A stretch of 64,000 bases of DNA from Bacteroidales bacterium (lineage in GTDB: Bacteria > Bacteroidota > Bacteroidia > Bacteroidales > F082): assembly GCA_017538795.1 (NCBI GenBank), contig JAFYIE010000093.1:1-64000 (forward strand). Direction: 5' to 3'. Both the position numbers and the translations under genes were made by a program. A model generated the notes under the pieces. The model was not told where the DNA came from and ran no database searches. It was given only the letters and a program-made list of their open reading frames with translations. Position 1 is the stretch's first letter. Every line of letters begins with the position of its first letter. Positions 34,278-42,643 of this stretch are shown piece after piece.

Positions 34278-35261
34278 ATGAACGTACTATATCCACTTAA
34301 ATTTCAGCCTATCTACCTGGAGAAAATCTGGGGCGGACAGAATGTCAAGTCGTTGCTGCACAAGGACTTCGGCAAGATGATGAACTGCGGCGAGATGTGG
34401 CTGCTGTCGGGTGTGGAAGGTCAGAACAGCGTGGTGGCGAACGGTAATTTTGAAGGCGACGAGCTTAACGATTTGGTGGAAACATTTATGGGCGACCTCG
34501 TGGGCGACAATGTTTTCGACAAATACGGCGAAACTTTCCCGCTTTTGATAAAGATTATCGACCCGCTTACATGGCTGTCGGTGCAGGTGCATCCCGACGA
34601 TGAGATTGCACAGAAAATCGGGCTCGAAAACGGCAAGACCGAGATGTGGTACGTGATGCATGCTGACAAGGACGCCGAACTCGTTTCAGGCTTCAACCGT
34701 GAGGTAACAAAAGCCGAAGTCGAGAAGCTGATTTACGAGAAGAAGATTTCAGAAGTCCTTAATTTTGAACAAGTTAACGACGGCGACGTGTTTTTCATTC
34801 CGGCGAGACGCATTCACGCTTTAGGTCCAGGCTGCATGGTGGCGGAGATTCAGCAGACCAGCGACACGACATACCGTGTTTACGACTGGGACCGCCTCGA
34901 CCAGCACGGAATGTATCGCGAATTGCATATTCCGCAGTCGCTGTTTACATTGAACTACAAGCATGAGGACAACTATCGCACCGAATACGACCGCGACAAG
35001 AAAGACGCCACCGTCAAGATGGTGGAATGCCCATTCTTCACGACAAATTACATCGATTTGGATGCGATCTTGGCAAAAGACTACTCGGAACTCGACTCAT
35101 TTGTGATTTTGACCTGCGTCGAAGGCGGCTTCACTTTGAAATACGAAGACGGCGAGGAAATCGTTAATAATGGTGAGTGCATTTTGATTCCAAACATCAT
35201 CAAAAAAGTGGAAATAAAGGCGTTAGGACATTGTAAAATATTAGAAACTTATATCGTTTAA
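34278..35261 (+). CDS. manA: Mannose-6-phosphate isomerase, class I
   Basis: The enzyme interconverts mannose 6-phosphate and fructose 6-phosphate for sugar use or for GDP-mannose. The 327-residue protein is the short cupin form: PLKFQPIYLEKIWGG at the N-terminus, then the zinc ligands in LSVQVHPDDEIA (Gln and His), KTEMWYVM (Glu), and FIPARRIHALGPGCMVAEIQQTSDTTYRVYDWDR, where the catalytic Arg region and the final His lie. The start is 34278 by promoter position. It is followed after 17 bases by a thioredoxin-like gene. Confidence 0.92.
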   Translation: MNVLYPLKFQPIYLEKIWGGQNVKSLLHKDFGKMMNCGEMWLLSGVEGQNSVVANGNFEGDELNDLVETFMGDLVGDNVFDKYGETFPLLIKIIDPLTWLSVQVHPDDEIAQKIGLENGKTEMWYVMHADKDAELVSGFNREVTKAEVEKLIYEKKISEVLNFEQVNDGDVFFIPARRIHALGPGCMVAEIQQTSDTTYRVYDWDRLDQHGMYRELHIPQSLFTLNYKHEDNYRTEYDRDKKDATVKMVECPFFTTNYIDLDAILAKDYSELDSFVILTCVEGGFTLKYEDGEEIVNNGECILIPNIIKKVEIKALGHCKILETYIV

Positions 35262-35278
35262 CCTTTAAAATTTATATC

Positions 35279-35770
35279 ATGAAAAAATTATTAGCAACCT
35301 TACTTTTCGGCTTCATGTTTTTCGGGCTGGCAGCTCAGAACTCTGATTTGCCGAACATCACATTGAAAAACCTCAACGGCGAATCTGTCAACATCGCTGA
35401 GATCAACAACGACGGCAAGCCTTTCGTTATGACCTTCTGGGCAACATGGTGTGGCCCTTGCGTGAAGGAACACAACGCTTTGAGCGACGTTTACGACGAC
35501 TGGGTAGAGGAAACGGGAATCAAGATTTTCTCTGTCTCCATCGACGACGCTCGTTCAACAGCGAAAATCAAACCTTTCGTCGACGGCAAGGGCTGGCCTT
35601 TCGAGATTTTGCTTGACGTGAACAAAGACCTGGCACGCGCCATGAACGTCACAAACCCGCCTCACACCTTCCTTTTTGACGGCGACGGCAAAATCGTTTG
35701 GCAGCACACCGGCTATCTCGACGGCGGCGAAGAGGATTTGTATCAAGAAATACTTAAGATTTCTAAATAG
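35279..35770 (+). CDS. Exported thioredoxin-like (TlpA/ResA) protein
   Basis: This is a 163-residue protein with a signal peptide (MKKLLATLLFGFMFFGLAAQ). The mature part is a TlpA/AhpC-type thioredoxin fold with the active site WCGPC (in FWATWCGPCVKEH) and the cis-proline region in NVTNPPHTFLFD. It would reduce or exchange disulfides in the periplasm. It is the first gene of a group with a DUF6029 barrel and an Omp28-type lipoprotein, which also has a CxxC pair. The gap to the next gene holds a heptamer array. Confidence 0.88.
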   Translation: MKKLLATLLFGFMFFGLAAQNSDLPNITLKNLNGESVNIAEINNDGKPFVMTFWATWCGPCVKEHNALSDVYDDWVEETGIKIFSVSIDDARSTAKIKPFVDGKGWPFEILLDVNKDLARAMNVTNPPHTFLFDGDGKIVWQHTGYLDGGEEDLYQEILKISK

Positions 35771-35775
35771 TGTAG

Positions 35776-35814
35776 AGTTTAGAGTAGTTATAAAGTTTAG
35801 AGTTTAAAGTTTAA
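35776..35814. repeat. Heptamer array (AGTTTAG type)
   Basis: Units AGTTTAG, AGTTTAA, AGTTTAA at 35794-35814 follow a degenerate part from 35776. The last unit runs into the first possible start codon of the next gene (ATG at 35814). Confidence 0.7.
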
Positions 35815-35819
35815 TGAAT

Positions 35820-37571
35820 ATGAAGAAAATATTGTTAATCGTTGCTGTAATGCTTTGCGTCACAACAATATACGCTCAAGACATCCTCAAGCAATCGAAG
35901 GTGTCGGGTAGCTTCCAGATCGACGGAAACTACTATTGGGAGGATGAAGGCATCGGCATCACCGAGGAAAGCATCGACGGTCAGAAATTCGGTTCCTACG
36001 GTTTCGGCAAGGTGCAGTACCAACTTGGAAACTTCACTGCTGGCATGCGTTTCGAGGCTTATAACACCACCCCAATGTCGGGTTTCGACGATAGAGTGAA
36101 AGGTAATGGTATCGCCAACTATTTCATCTCCTACGACGACGGAACCATCGGAATAACCGTTGGTGACATCTACGACCAGTTTGGCAACGGCTTGATTTTC
36201 AGAACTTATGAAGAATGGTCGTTAGGCTTCGACAACTCATTGCGAGGCATGAGAGCAATCTTCCGCCCATACAACGGCGTCACTTTCAAAGGTCTCTACG
36301 GAAAACAGAGATATTACTGGGCTTTGTATGGCGAAAACATTGACAAAGCAGAGCAAAGAGGTCAAGTTCGCGGTATCGACGGTGAATGGGATCTCAACCA
36401 AAGCATTTCCGAATTAAAAAGCTCTAAGTTTAAAGCCACAATCGGCGCAAGCTTTGTAAGCAAATACGAGACAGGCGACCACGAAGAAGGCACTATAATA
36501 TATCACATGCCGGAAAACGTAGGCGCTTACGCAGGAAGAGTTAACCTTGGCTACGGCAAATTCGGTCTGTCGGCAGAATACGCCCACAAGATTAACGACC
36601 CGTCGTTCTTCAACAACTGGATTTACCGTGACGGTGAGGAACTGTTGACTTCTGTGTCTTATTCACAGAAAGGTCTGGGTATGGTGTTGCAGTTTAAACG
36701 CGTCGACAACATGAGCTTCAAGTCGAAACGCGATGCTTCGCGAAACGATTTGGACATCGGATTCATCCCTCCTATCAACTACACCCACACTCACAGCCTG
36801 CCGTCGATGTTCCAATACGCGACACAGCCTAACGGTGAGATGGGCGTCCAGTTCCAGGTAAACTACACCATCCCGAAGAAGACTCTCCTTGGCGGAAAAT
36901 ACGGCACAAAACTCGCTTTCAACTACAGCCAGGTCAACGACATCAAGCGCAATCCTATTACTGTTGACGGAGTGGAAGTGCCTGTAGACCAGCCCGGCAC
37001 TCAAGGCTACGACTCACCATTCTTTGAATTTGGCAACCGTGTGTTCTTCCGCGACGTGAATTTTGAAATCGAGAAGAAACTCAACACCAAATGGAATGTC
37101 ACTTTGATGTACATAAACCTGCATTACGATATGGAGCAGATTGAAGGTCATGAAGGTGCAGAAGACGTTGAAGCCAACTTCGCTTTCGGCGAGGTGATTT
37201 ACAAAATCAACAGAAAACATAGCGTTCGCGTGGAGTTGCAGCACATGTGGGACAACATCAGCGAAAATTATGCAATAAACCCTGAGCATCCTGAAAATTA
37301 CATAAAACGCGGCAACTGGGCGGCATTTTTGGTTGAATACACCATAGCTCCGAAGTTTTTCTTCTCGATAGCCGACAAATACAACTACGGCAACCCTATC
37401 TCTGACAACCGCGACCATTATGTAACAGGTTCAATCGGTTACATCAAAGACCAGACACGTATCGCACTCAGCGGCGGACGTCAGAGCCAAGGCCTGGTCT
37501 GCGTTGGCGGTGTATGCCGTGAGGTGCCTGCATCAAGCGGAGTTTCAATAACAATAACAACATCATTTTAA
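35820..37571 (+). CDS. DUF6029-type outer-membrane protein
   Basis: This is a protein of about 583 residues with a signal peptide (MKKILLIVAVMLCVTTIYAQ). An ATG two codons earlier (35814) is equally possible. The mature part is full of amphipathic strands and tyrosine-rich turns (YGFGKVQYQLGNFTAGMRFEAYN, VGAYAGRVNLGYGKFGLSAEYAHK) and ends in SSGVSITITTSF with a C-terminal Phe, as in barrel proteins. I place it in DUF6029, a Bacteroidota family of unknown function. It lies between two thioredoxin-fold genes, so a link to redox or secretion of a partner is possible. Confidence 0.78.
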   Translation: MKKILLIVAVMLCVTTIYAQDILKQSKVSGSFQIDGNYYWEDEGIGITEESIDGQKFGSYGFGKVQYQLGNFTAGMRFEAYNTTPMSGFDDRVKGNGIANYFISYDDGTIGITVGDIYDQFGNGLIFRTYEEWSLGFDNSLRGMRAIFRPYNGVTFKGLYGKQRYYWALYGENIDKAEQRGQVRGIDGEWDLNQSISELKSSKFKATIGASFVSKYETGDHEEGTIIYHMPENVGAYAGRVNLGYGKFGLSAEYAHKINDPSFFNNWIYRDGEELLTSVSYSQKGLGMVLQFKRVDNMSFKSKRDASRNDLDIGFIPPINYTHTHSLPSMFQYATQPNGEMGVQFQVNYTIPKKTLLGGKYGTKLAFNYSQVNDIKRNPITVDGVEVPVDQPGTQGYDSPFFEFGNRVFFRDVNFEIEKKLNTKWNVTLMYINLHYDMEQIEGHEGAEDVEANFAFGEVIYKINRKHSVRVELQHMWDNISENYAINPEHPENYIKRGNWAAFLVEYTIAPKFFFSIADKYNYGNPISDNRDHYVTGSIGYIKDQTRIALSGGRQSQGLVCVGGVCREVPASSGVSITITTSF

Positions 37572-37582
37572 TTAGAAGTTAT

Positions 37583-38449
37583 ATGAAGAAAATATCAGTA
37601 ATATTCGCAAGTTTAGCTGTCGTTTTCGCAATGACGTCGTGCGATAAGATGGAAGAACCGTATTTCAACGAGCCAAGTGTCTCTGAAAGCGACACCATAA
37701 AATTGGAAGCATCCGACACCGTCAATTTTGACGGTAAAGTAGTGGTTCTTCTTGAAGACTACACCGGCATAAAATGTGTCAACTGTCCTAATGCTGCAGT
37801 AATAGCCAACGAGCTTGAGGAACTGAACGAAGGACATCTTGTGGTTTTGGGTGTACATCCGAGAACATCATTCCAAGACCCAGGCGCCAGTGGTCTTTTC
37901 CCAGATTTCAGAACTGATGACGGAGAAACATGGAGAACAAATTTAGGCATCGGCAGTGCATTCCCTAGCGGTTTGGTAAACCGTACAGGAGGAGTGCTAA
38001 CTCAGGCATCATGGACATCGGCTGTTGGCGAAATTATCGGAAGCGACGCTCCGGTAAGACTTATCATCAAATCAGCATATGACGATGCGACAAGAGAGTT
38101 AAGACTCAGCATACACTCTAAGTTTTTGCAGCCAGTCGAAAGCAACGACTTACGTCTCACCATATGCATGATGGAAGACAGCATCACAGGAAGACAGGTG
38201 ACACCTTCAGGTCTCGACACCGCTTATGTGCACCGTCATGTATTCAGAGGCACCGCCGACGGCTTAGCTTGGGGAAGAATGCTTGACCCTCAAGCCGGAC
38301 CGATAATAGAGGCAGGAAGAAACTTTATAACAAACATAAAGTTCAACCTCAGTGAGAATTACAACGATGAGCAATTTTATATTGTAGCTTTTATTAACGA
38401 CAACAACACCAATCGTGTGCTGATGTCGGCAAAGAAAAAGATAAAATAA
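37583..38449 (+). CDS. Omp28-related lipoprotein
   Basis: This is a 288-residue lipoprotein (lipobox AMTSC, Cys 20). Residues 55-160 have a thioredoxin-like start (VVVLLEDYTGIKCVNCPNAAVIANEL) with a CxxC pair, and a later proline in IGSAFPSGLVNRTGG. The C-terminal half is beta-rich (LTICMMEDSITGRQVTPSG, FNLSENYNDEQFYIVAFINDN). This fits the Omp28 family first described from periodontal Bacteroidota. It is 11 bases after the DUF6029 gene and ends in a terminator shared with the tRNA gene on the other strand. Confidence 0.85.
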   Translation: MKKISVIFASLAVVFAMTSCDKMEEPYFNEPSVSESDTIKLEASDTVNFDGKVVVLLEDYTGIKCVNCPNAAVIANELEELNEGHLVVLGVHPRTSFQDPGASGLFPDFRTDDGETWRTNLGIGSAFPSGLVNRTGGVLTQASWTSAVGEIIGSDAPVRLIIKSAYDDATRELRLSIHSKFLQPVESNDLRLTICMMEDSITGRQVTPSGLDTAYVHRHVFRGTADGLAWGRMLDPQAGPIIEAGRNFITNIKFNLSENYNDEQFYIVAFINDNNTNRVLMSAKKKIK

Positions 38450-38474
38450 AAAAGGAGGCCTTTTGACCTCCTTT
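38449..38474. terminator. Terminator hairpin between Omp28 gene and tRNA
   Basis: AAAGGAGG (38451-38458) pairs with CCTCCTTT (38467-38474). It follows the Omp28 stop closely and also lies just beyond the 3' end of the convergent tRNA, with A and T flanks on both sides. Confidence 0.75.
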
Positions 38475-38476
38475 AG

Positions 38477-38550
<74 letters not shown>

Positions 38551-38565
38551 TCGTGAAATGGGCTG

Positions 38566-38573
38566 CAAAAATA
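38566..38573 (-). promoter_or_regulatory. Promoter -7 box for initiator tRNA
   Basis: The minus strand reads TATTTTTG, then CAG, 15 bases before the 5' end of the tRNA. Confidence 0.65.
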
Positions 38574-38632
38574 CAACAATTTTGCTCTCATGTCAAGTGT
38601 TTTTTGAAAAAAATTGAAATATTTTTAAAAAT

Positions 38633-39514
38633 ATGGATCATAAAGCAGGTTACGTCAACATAATTGGCAAGCCAAACGTCGGAAAATCAACGCTGATGAA
38701 CGACTTGGTGGGCGAACGAATCAGCATCATCACGTCGAAGGCACAGACGACAAGACATCGTATTTTGGGCATAGTGAACGGCGACGACTTCCAGATTGTG
38801 TTCTCCGACACCCCTGGAATCATCAAAAATCCGGCCTACAAGATGCACGAAATCATGAACCAGTACATCAACGTGGCGTTTATCGACGCCGACTTGATAC
38901 TGTATGTGGTCGACATCACCGACAAGAAAATCGACGAGGACACGGTGGAACGCATCAAGAAAATGGAGGTTCCTGTGTTCGTTTTGTTAAACAAAATCGA
39001 CCTCTCAAGCCAAGAAGAAGTGGAGAAAGCCGTTGAGTTTTGGAAAAACACACTTCCGGCAGCAACAGTGTTCCCTATCTCAGCCATGCATCAGGCAAAC
39101 ATCAAATTCGTGTTCGAGAGCATCATCGAGAAGTTGCCGGTTTGTCCGCCATACTTCCCGAAAGACGAGCTCACCGACCGCTCGATGAGATTTTTCGTGA
39201 CGGAGATCATCCGTGAGAAGATTTTGTTGAACTATCAGCAGGAGATTCCGTACAGCGTTGAGGTTGTGGTGGACGCCTACGAGGAGAGTGCGAAGCTCAT
39301 CAACATCAAAGCGACGATTTACGCCTCACGCGAGTCACAGAAAGCTATATTAATAGGTAAAGGCGGATCTGCGATTAAAAAAGTAGGAATACAGTCGCGC
39401 GCCGACATCGAAGAATTCACAGGAAAGAAGATTTTCCTGGATCTGAGAGTGAAAGTCGATAAGGATTGGCGTGATAACGAGGAGGAGTTGAAGCATTTCG
39501 GATACGAAGCGTGA
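38633..39514 (+). CDS. era: GTPase Era
   Basis: Era binds the 3' end of 16S rRNA and helps mature the small ribosomal subunit. The 293-residue protein has G1 GKPNVGKST, the switch region KAQTTRHRI, G3 DTPGI, G4 NKID, G5 near ISAMH, and the C-terminal KH domain (KAILIGKGGSAIKKVGIQSRADIEEFTGKKIFLDLRVKV). It starts a run with der, an S4 protein and queA, all linked to rRNA or tRNA. No consensus promoter box was seen; an AT-rich palindrome (38619-38634) overlaps the start codon. Confidence 0.96.
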   Translation: MDHKAGYVNIIGKPNVGKSTLMNDLVGERISIITSKAQTTRHRILGIVNGDDFQIVFSDTPGIIKNPAYKMHEIMNQYINVAFIDADLILYVVDITDKKIDEDTVERIKKMEVPVFVLLNKIDLSSQEEVEKAVEFWKNTLPAATVFPISAMHQANIKFVFESIIEKLPVCPPYFPKDELTDRSMRFFVTEIIREKILLNYQQEIPYSVEVVVDAYEESAKLINIKATIYASRESQKAILIGKGGSAIKKVGIQSRADIEEFTGKKIFLDLRVKVDKDWRDNEEELKHFGYEA

Positions 39515-39520
39515 ATCTAA

Positions 39521-39569
39521 GATAACAGATAAAAGATAAAAGATAATAGATAATAGATAAAAGATGAGT
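39521..39569. repeat. Heptamer array (GATAAnA type) running into der
   Basis: Six units (GATAACA, GATAAAA twice, GATAATA twice, GATAAAA) are followed in register by GATGAGT, which holds the der start codon. It is the same word as at 28976-29003. Confidence 0.85.
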
Positions 39570-40871
39570 AATATAGTTGCAATTGTAGGCCGTCCAAACG
39601 TCGGTAAATCAACATTGTTCAATCGTTTGGTGCAGTCGCGTCAGGCGATTGTTGAGGAAAGCAGCGGCGTGACACGCGACCGTCATTACGGACACAGCGA
39701 CTGGAACGGCAAGTCGTTCACCGTCATCGACACAGGCGGTTATGTGGTCGGATCAGATGATATCTTCGAGGAAGAAATCCGCAAACAGGTCGATTTGGCT
39801 ATCGATGAGGCCGACGTCATCATCTTTGTGGTCGACGGACAGGCCGGAGTGCACGTCTTAGACGAAGACGTGGCGGTGATTTTGCGCAAATGCAAGAAAA
39901 AAGTGATCCTTGGCGTGAACAAAACCGACATCCCGAGCAAATTTGGCGAGGCAGCGGAGTTCTACGCCCTCGGATTGGGCGAGATTTATCCATTCTCAGC
40001 CATGACAGGCACAGGCACCGGAGAGCTTTTGGACGAGGTGGTGAAATATCTGCCGAACGACACGACCGAAGACTATTCGGAGTTGCCGAAATTCGCCGTC
40101 GTGGGTCGTCCTAACGTCGGAAAATCATCGATGATCAACGCGTTTTTGGGTCAGGAAAGAAACATCGTGACAAACATCGCAGGCACGACACGCGACAGCA
40201 ACAACACACGTTTCAACGCTTTCGGCATGGACTTCATGCTCGTCGACACCGCAGGTTTGCGCAAGAAGAGCAAAGTTTACGAAAACATCGAGTTTTATTC
40301 GGTGATGCGTTCCATCAGAGCAATCGAGGAATGCGACGTGGCAATTTTGATTATCGACGCGACACAAGGCTTCGACGCACAGGATATGAATATTTTGAGG
40401 CTCATCGAGAGAAACAAGAAAGGCTTGGTTTTGGTTGTGAACAAATGGGATTTGGTGGAGAAAGACAGCAACACTCATCTCTCGTTTGAGAACATGATCC
40501 GCGAGAAGACCGCTCCGTTTGTCGATTATCCGATCATTTTCACCTCGGCAATCAACCGTCAGAGGACGTTCAAGGTGCTTGAGATGGCGCAGAAAGTCTA
40601 TGAAAACCGTGAGCGCAAGGTCTCAGTGCGTGAGCTCAACGACACGATGTTGGAGATCATCAACAGTCAGCCACCGCAAATCGCTTCGCGCGGCCGTTAT
40701 CTGAAGATAAAATACATCACCCAGTTGAAAAGCCCTACCCCACAGTTCATCTTCTTCTGCAACCTGCCAAAGGACGTGAAGGACAACTACGTGAGGTTCT
40801 TGGAAAACAAGATCAGGAGCATTTGGGACTTCCACGGAGTGCCGATTCAATTATTTTTCAGGGAAAAATAA
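39564..40871 (+). CDS. der: Ribosome biogenesis GTPase Der
   Basis: Der (EngA) is a double GTPase needed for 50S subunit assembly. The 435-residue length is normal. The first G domain has GRPNVGKST and DTGGY with NKTD; the second, from about residue 175, has GRPNVGKSS, DTAGL and NKWD. A C-terminal KH-like domain follows (LKIKYITQLKSPTPQFIFFCNLP). The start codon sits in a heptamer array that fills the gap after era. Confidence 0.96.
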   Translation: MSNIVAIVGRPNVGKSTLFNRLVQSRQAIVEESSGVTRDRHYGHSDWNGKSFTVIDTGGYVVGSDDIFEEEIRKQVDLAIDEADVIIFVVDGQAGVHVLDEDVAVILRKCKKKVILGVNKTDIPSKFGEAAEFYALGLGEIYPFSAMTGTGTGELLDEVVKYLPNDTTEDYSELPKFAVVGRPNVGKSSMINAFLGQERNIVTNIAGTTRDSNNTRFNAFGMDFMLVDTAGLRKKSKVYENIEFYSVMRSIRAIEECDVAILIIDATQGFDAQDMNILRLIERNKKGLVLVVNKWDLVEKDSNTHLSFENMIREKTAPFVDYPIIFTSAINRQRTFKVLEMAQKVYENRERKVSVRELNDTMLEIINSQPPQIASRGRYLKIKYITQLKSPTPQFIFFCNLPKDVKDNYVRFLENKIRSIWDFHGVPIQLFFREK

Positions 40872-40962
40872 AGCCATTAGCTGATAACCATTAGATTTAA
40901 CCAGCGACTAATTGCTAATGGCTAATACCTAATGGCTAGCAGCTAATACCTAATGGCTAAAC
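40872..40962. repeat. Inverted heptamer arrays (AGCCATT / GCTAATG type)
   Basis: A left array (AGCCATT, AGCTGAT, AACCATT, AGATTTA; 40872-40899) faces a right array of eight units of type nCTAATn (40907-40962). The two words are complementary, so the gap can fold back. The S4 gene's ATG follows one base later. Confidence 0.85.
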
Positions 40963-40963
40963 T

Positions 40964-41347
40964 ATGGATAACGAAGAGTTAAGAGTTGATAAATGGCTTT
41001 GGTGCGCGAGGCTTTTTAAGACCAGGACGTTGGCTGCGGATGCTTGCAAAGGCGGCAAGGTGAAGGTCAACGAGGTCTCGATGAAGCCATCGCACGACGT
41101 GAAAATCGGCGAGGTAATCAGCGTGCAACTCGGTCAGCTGCATAAGGTTGTAGAAGTGTTGAGCATCCCGAAGAACAGGGTGTCGCCGAAAGATGTGGTG
41201 AACATTTATGTCGACCGTACGCCTGCGGAGGAGTACGAACGCATAGAGTTCATGCACGCCTACAAGGCCGAATACCGTGACAGAGGCGCAGGACGTCCGA
41301 CGAAAAAAGACCGCAGAATTTTAGACAAACTCAAAGGAGAAGAATGA
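40964..41347 (+). CDS. S4-domain RNA-binding protein (Hsp15-like)
   Basis: This 127-residue protein begins with an S4 domain (LRVDKWLWCARLFKTRTLAADACKGGKVKVNEVSMKPSHDVKIGEVISV) and ends in a basic tail (AGRPTKKDRRILDKLK). In E. coli the related Hsp15 (HslR) binds free 50S subunits carrying a stalled peptidyl-tRNA. It sits between der and queA, and its stop overlaps the queA start by four bases, which suits a ribosome-linked role. Confidence 0.9.
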   Translation: MDNEELRVDKWLWCARLFKTRTLAADACKGGKVKVNEVSMKPSHDVKIGEVISVQLGQLHKVVEVLSIPKNRVSPKDVVNIYVDRTPAEEYERIEFMHAYKAEYRDRGAGRPTKKDRRILDKLKGEE

Positions 41348-42570
41348 TTTCTAACGTTCAAAATATAAATATTGCTGAATACGACTACCCGTTGCCGGAT
41401 GGGAGGATTGCAAAATATCCGCTGGCAGAGAGGGATGCGTCGAAATTATTGGTTTTAAAAGGCGCGTCTTTACAACAGGACCATTTTCGTAATATCGGCA
41501 ATTATTTACCACCGAAATCCGTTTTGATTTTCAACGAGACCAAGGTCGTCCGCGCGCGTCTGCAGTTTGTGAAAGAATCTGGAGCCGCCATCGAAATATT
41601 CTGTTTGGAACCGATAACAGGCAACGGCGACTATCAGCTTGCGTTCTCGGCGGGGTCTCCGGTAGAGTGGCATTGTCTTGTTGGAAATTCAAGAAGATGG
41701 AAGGACGGATTTTTATACATGCCATTGAACATCAAAGGCAAAGACGTCGTTTTGAAAGCCGAACGCATTGAAAAAACCGACGCCTATTCTTTGATACGAT
41801 TTTCATGGGAGCCGGAGAACATCAGTTTTGCGGAGGTGCTTGAGTCGGCGGGAGAGATCCCGTTGCCGCCGTATCTGCATCGCGAGGCGGAGCCGAGCGA
41901 TAGGGAACGTTACCAGACGGTGTTCGCAAAATACGAGGGTTCAGTAGCGGCGCCGACTGCGTCGTTGCACCTCACCAAGCCGCTGATTGCTAAATTGAAG
42001 GAGCAGGGACACACTATAGAAGAAGTTACTTTGCACGTCGGCGCCGGCACATTCCGTCCGGTGGCAACAGATACCATCGGAGAGCACGAGATGCACTCTG
42101 AGTCTATCATCGTGAACAAGCAATGCATTGAGCATCTGCACGATAACATCGGCAGGACGATAATTCCAGTCGGCACCACCAGCATGCGCACAATCGAGTC
42201 GTTATACTGGATCGGCGTGATGCTGCTCGAACAAGGTTTCGAGGAACGCAATCTGCATGTAAACCAATGGTTTCCGTATCAGGACAGAGAAAAGCTGCCT
42301 TCAGCAAAAGAAAGCCTTGAAGCCATCTTAAAATATCTGGAAACGCATCATCTCGACGCTTTGCATGCCACCACTGCCTTGATGATAGCTCCCTCCTGCC
42401 CTATCATGATTACGAAGGCGCTCATCACCAACTTCCACCAGCCGAAGAGCACGCTTTTGCTGCTAGTTTCAGCCTTGATTGGCGACAAATGGAAAGAGGC
42501 GTACAAGTTTGCGTTGGAGCACGATTTTAGATTTTTATCCTACGGAGATTCGTGCTTGTTTGTGCCGTAA
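41344..42570 (+). CDS. queA: S-adenosylmethionine:tRNA ribosyltransferase-isomerase
   Basis: QueA transfers the ribosyl part of AdoMet to preQ1 in tRNA to make epoxyqueuosine. The 408 residues are longer than many QueA proteins (about 350), and the family is recognised by YPLPDGRIAKYPLAERDASKLLV, SVLIFNETKVVRARL, GEIPLPPYLHREAEPSDRERYQTVFAKYEGSVAAPTASLH, LHVGAGTFRPV, GTTSMRTIESL and NFHQPKSTLLLLVSALIG. It is the last gene of the era-der-S4 run. No preQ1 riboswitch was seen. Confidence 0.94.
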   Translation: MISNVQNINIAEYDYPLPDGRIAKYPLAERDASKLLVLKGASLQQDHFRNIGNYLPPKSVLIFNETKVVRARLQFVKESGAAIEIFCLEPITGNGDYQLAFSAGSPVEWHCLVGNSRRWKDGFLYMPLNIKGKDVVLKAERIEKTDAYSLIRFSWEPENISFAEVLESAGEIPLPPYLHREAEPSDRERYQTVFAKYEGSVAAPTASLHLTKPLIAKLKEQGHTIEEVTLHVGAGTFRPVATDTIGEHEMHSESIIVNKQCIEHLHDNIGRTIIPVGTTSMRTIESLYWIGVMLLEQGFEERNLHVNQWFPYQDREKLPSAKESLEAILKYLETHHLDALHATTALMIAPSCPIMITKALITNFHQPKSTLLLLVSALIGDKWKEAYKFALEHDFRFLSYGDSCLFVP

Positions 42571-42574
42571 CAAT

Positions 42575-42636
42575 GCAGCCCGCCATTAAGGGCTTTAACG
42601 GCGTTAAGGGCATTAATGGCGTTAATGCCGGGCTGC
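42575..42636. terminator. Terminator hairpin containing five 9-base repeats
   Basis: GCAGCCCG (42575-42582) pairs with CGGGCTGC (42629-42636), and T-rich sequence follows. Between the arms lie five exact 9-base units of form nTTAAnGGC (the last ends in GCC), at 42585-42629. It separates convergent genes and probably terminates both. Confidence 0.75.
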
Positions 42637-42643
42637 AATTTTC

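Noticed and set aside
38619-38634. A 16-base AT-only palindrome overlapping the era start codon
   Set aside because: In such AT-rich leader DNA a palindrome of A and T only can easily arise by chance, and no box or partner site is near.
41464-41478. GGCGCGTCTTTACAA in queA, close to one end of the 28-base repeat
   Set aside because: Only one half-site with a mismatch is present, it is read in another phase, and there is no palindrome around it; chance is likely.
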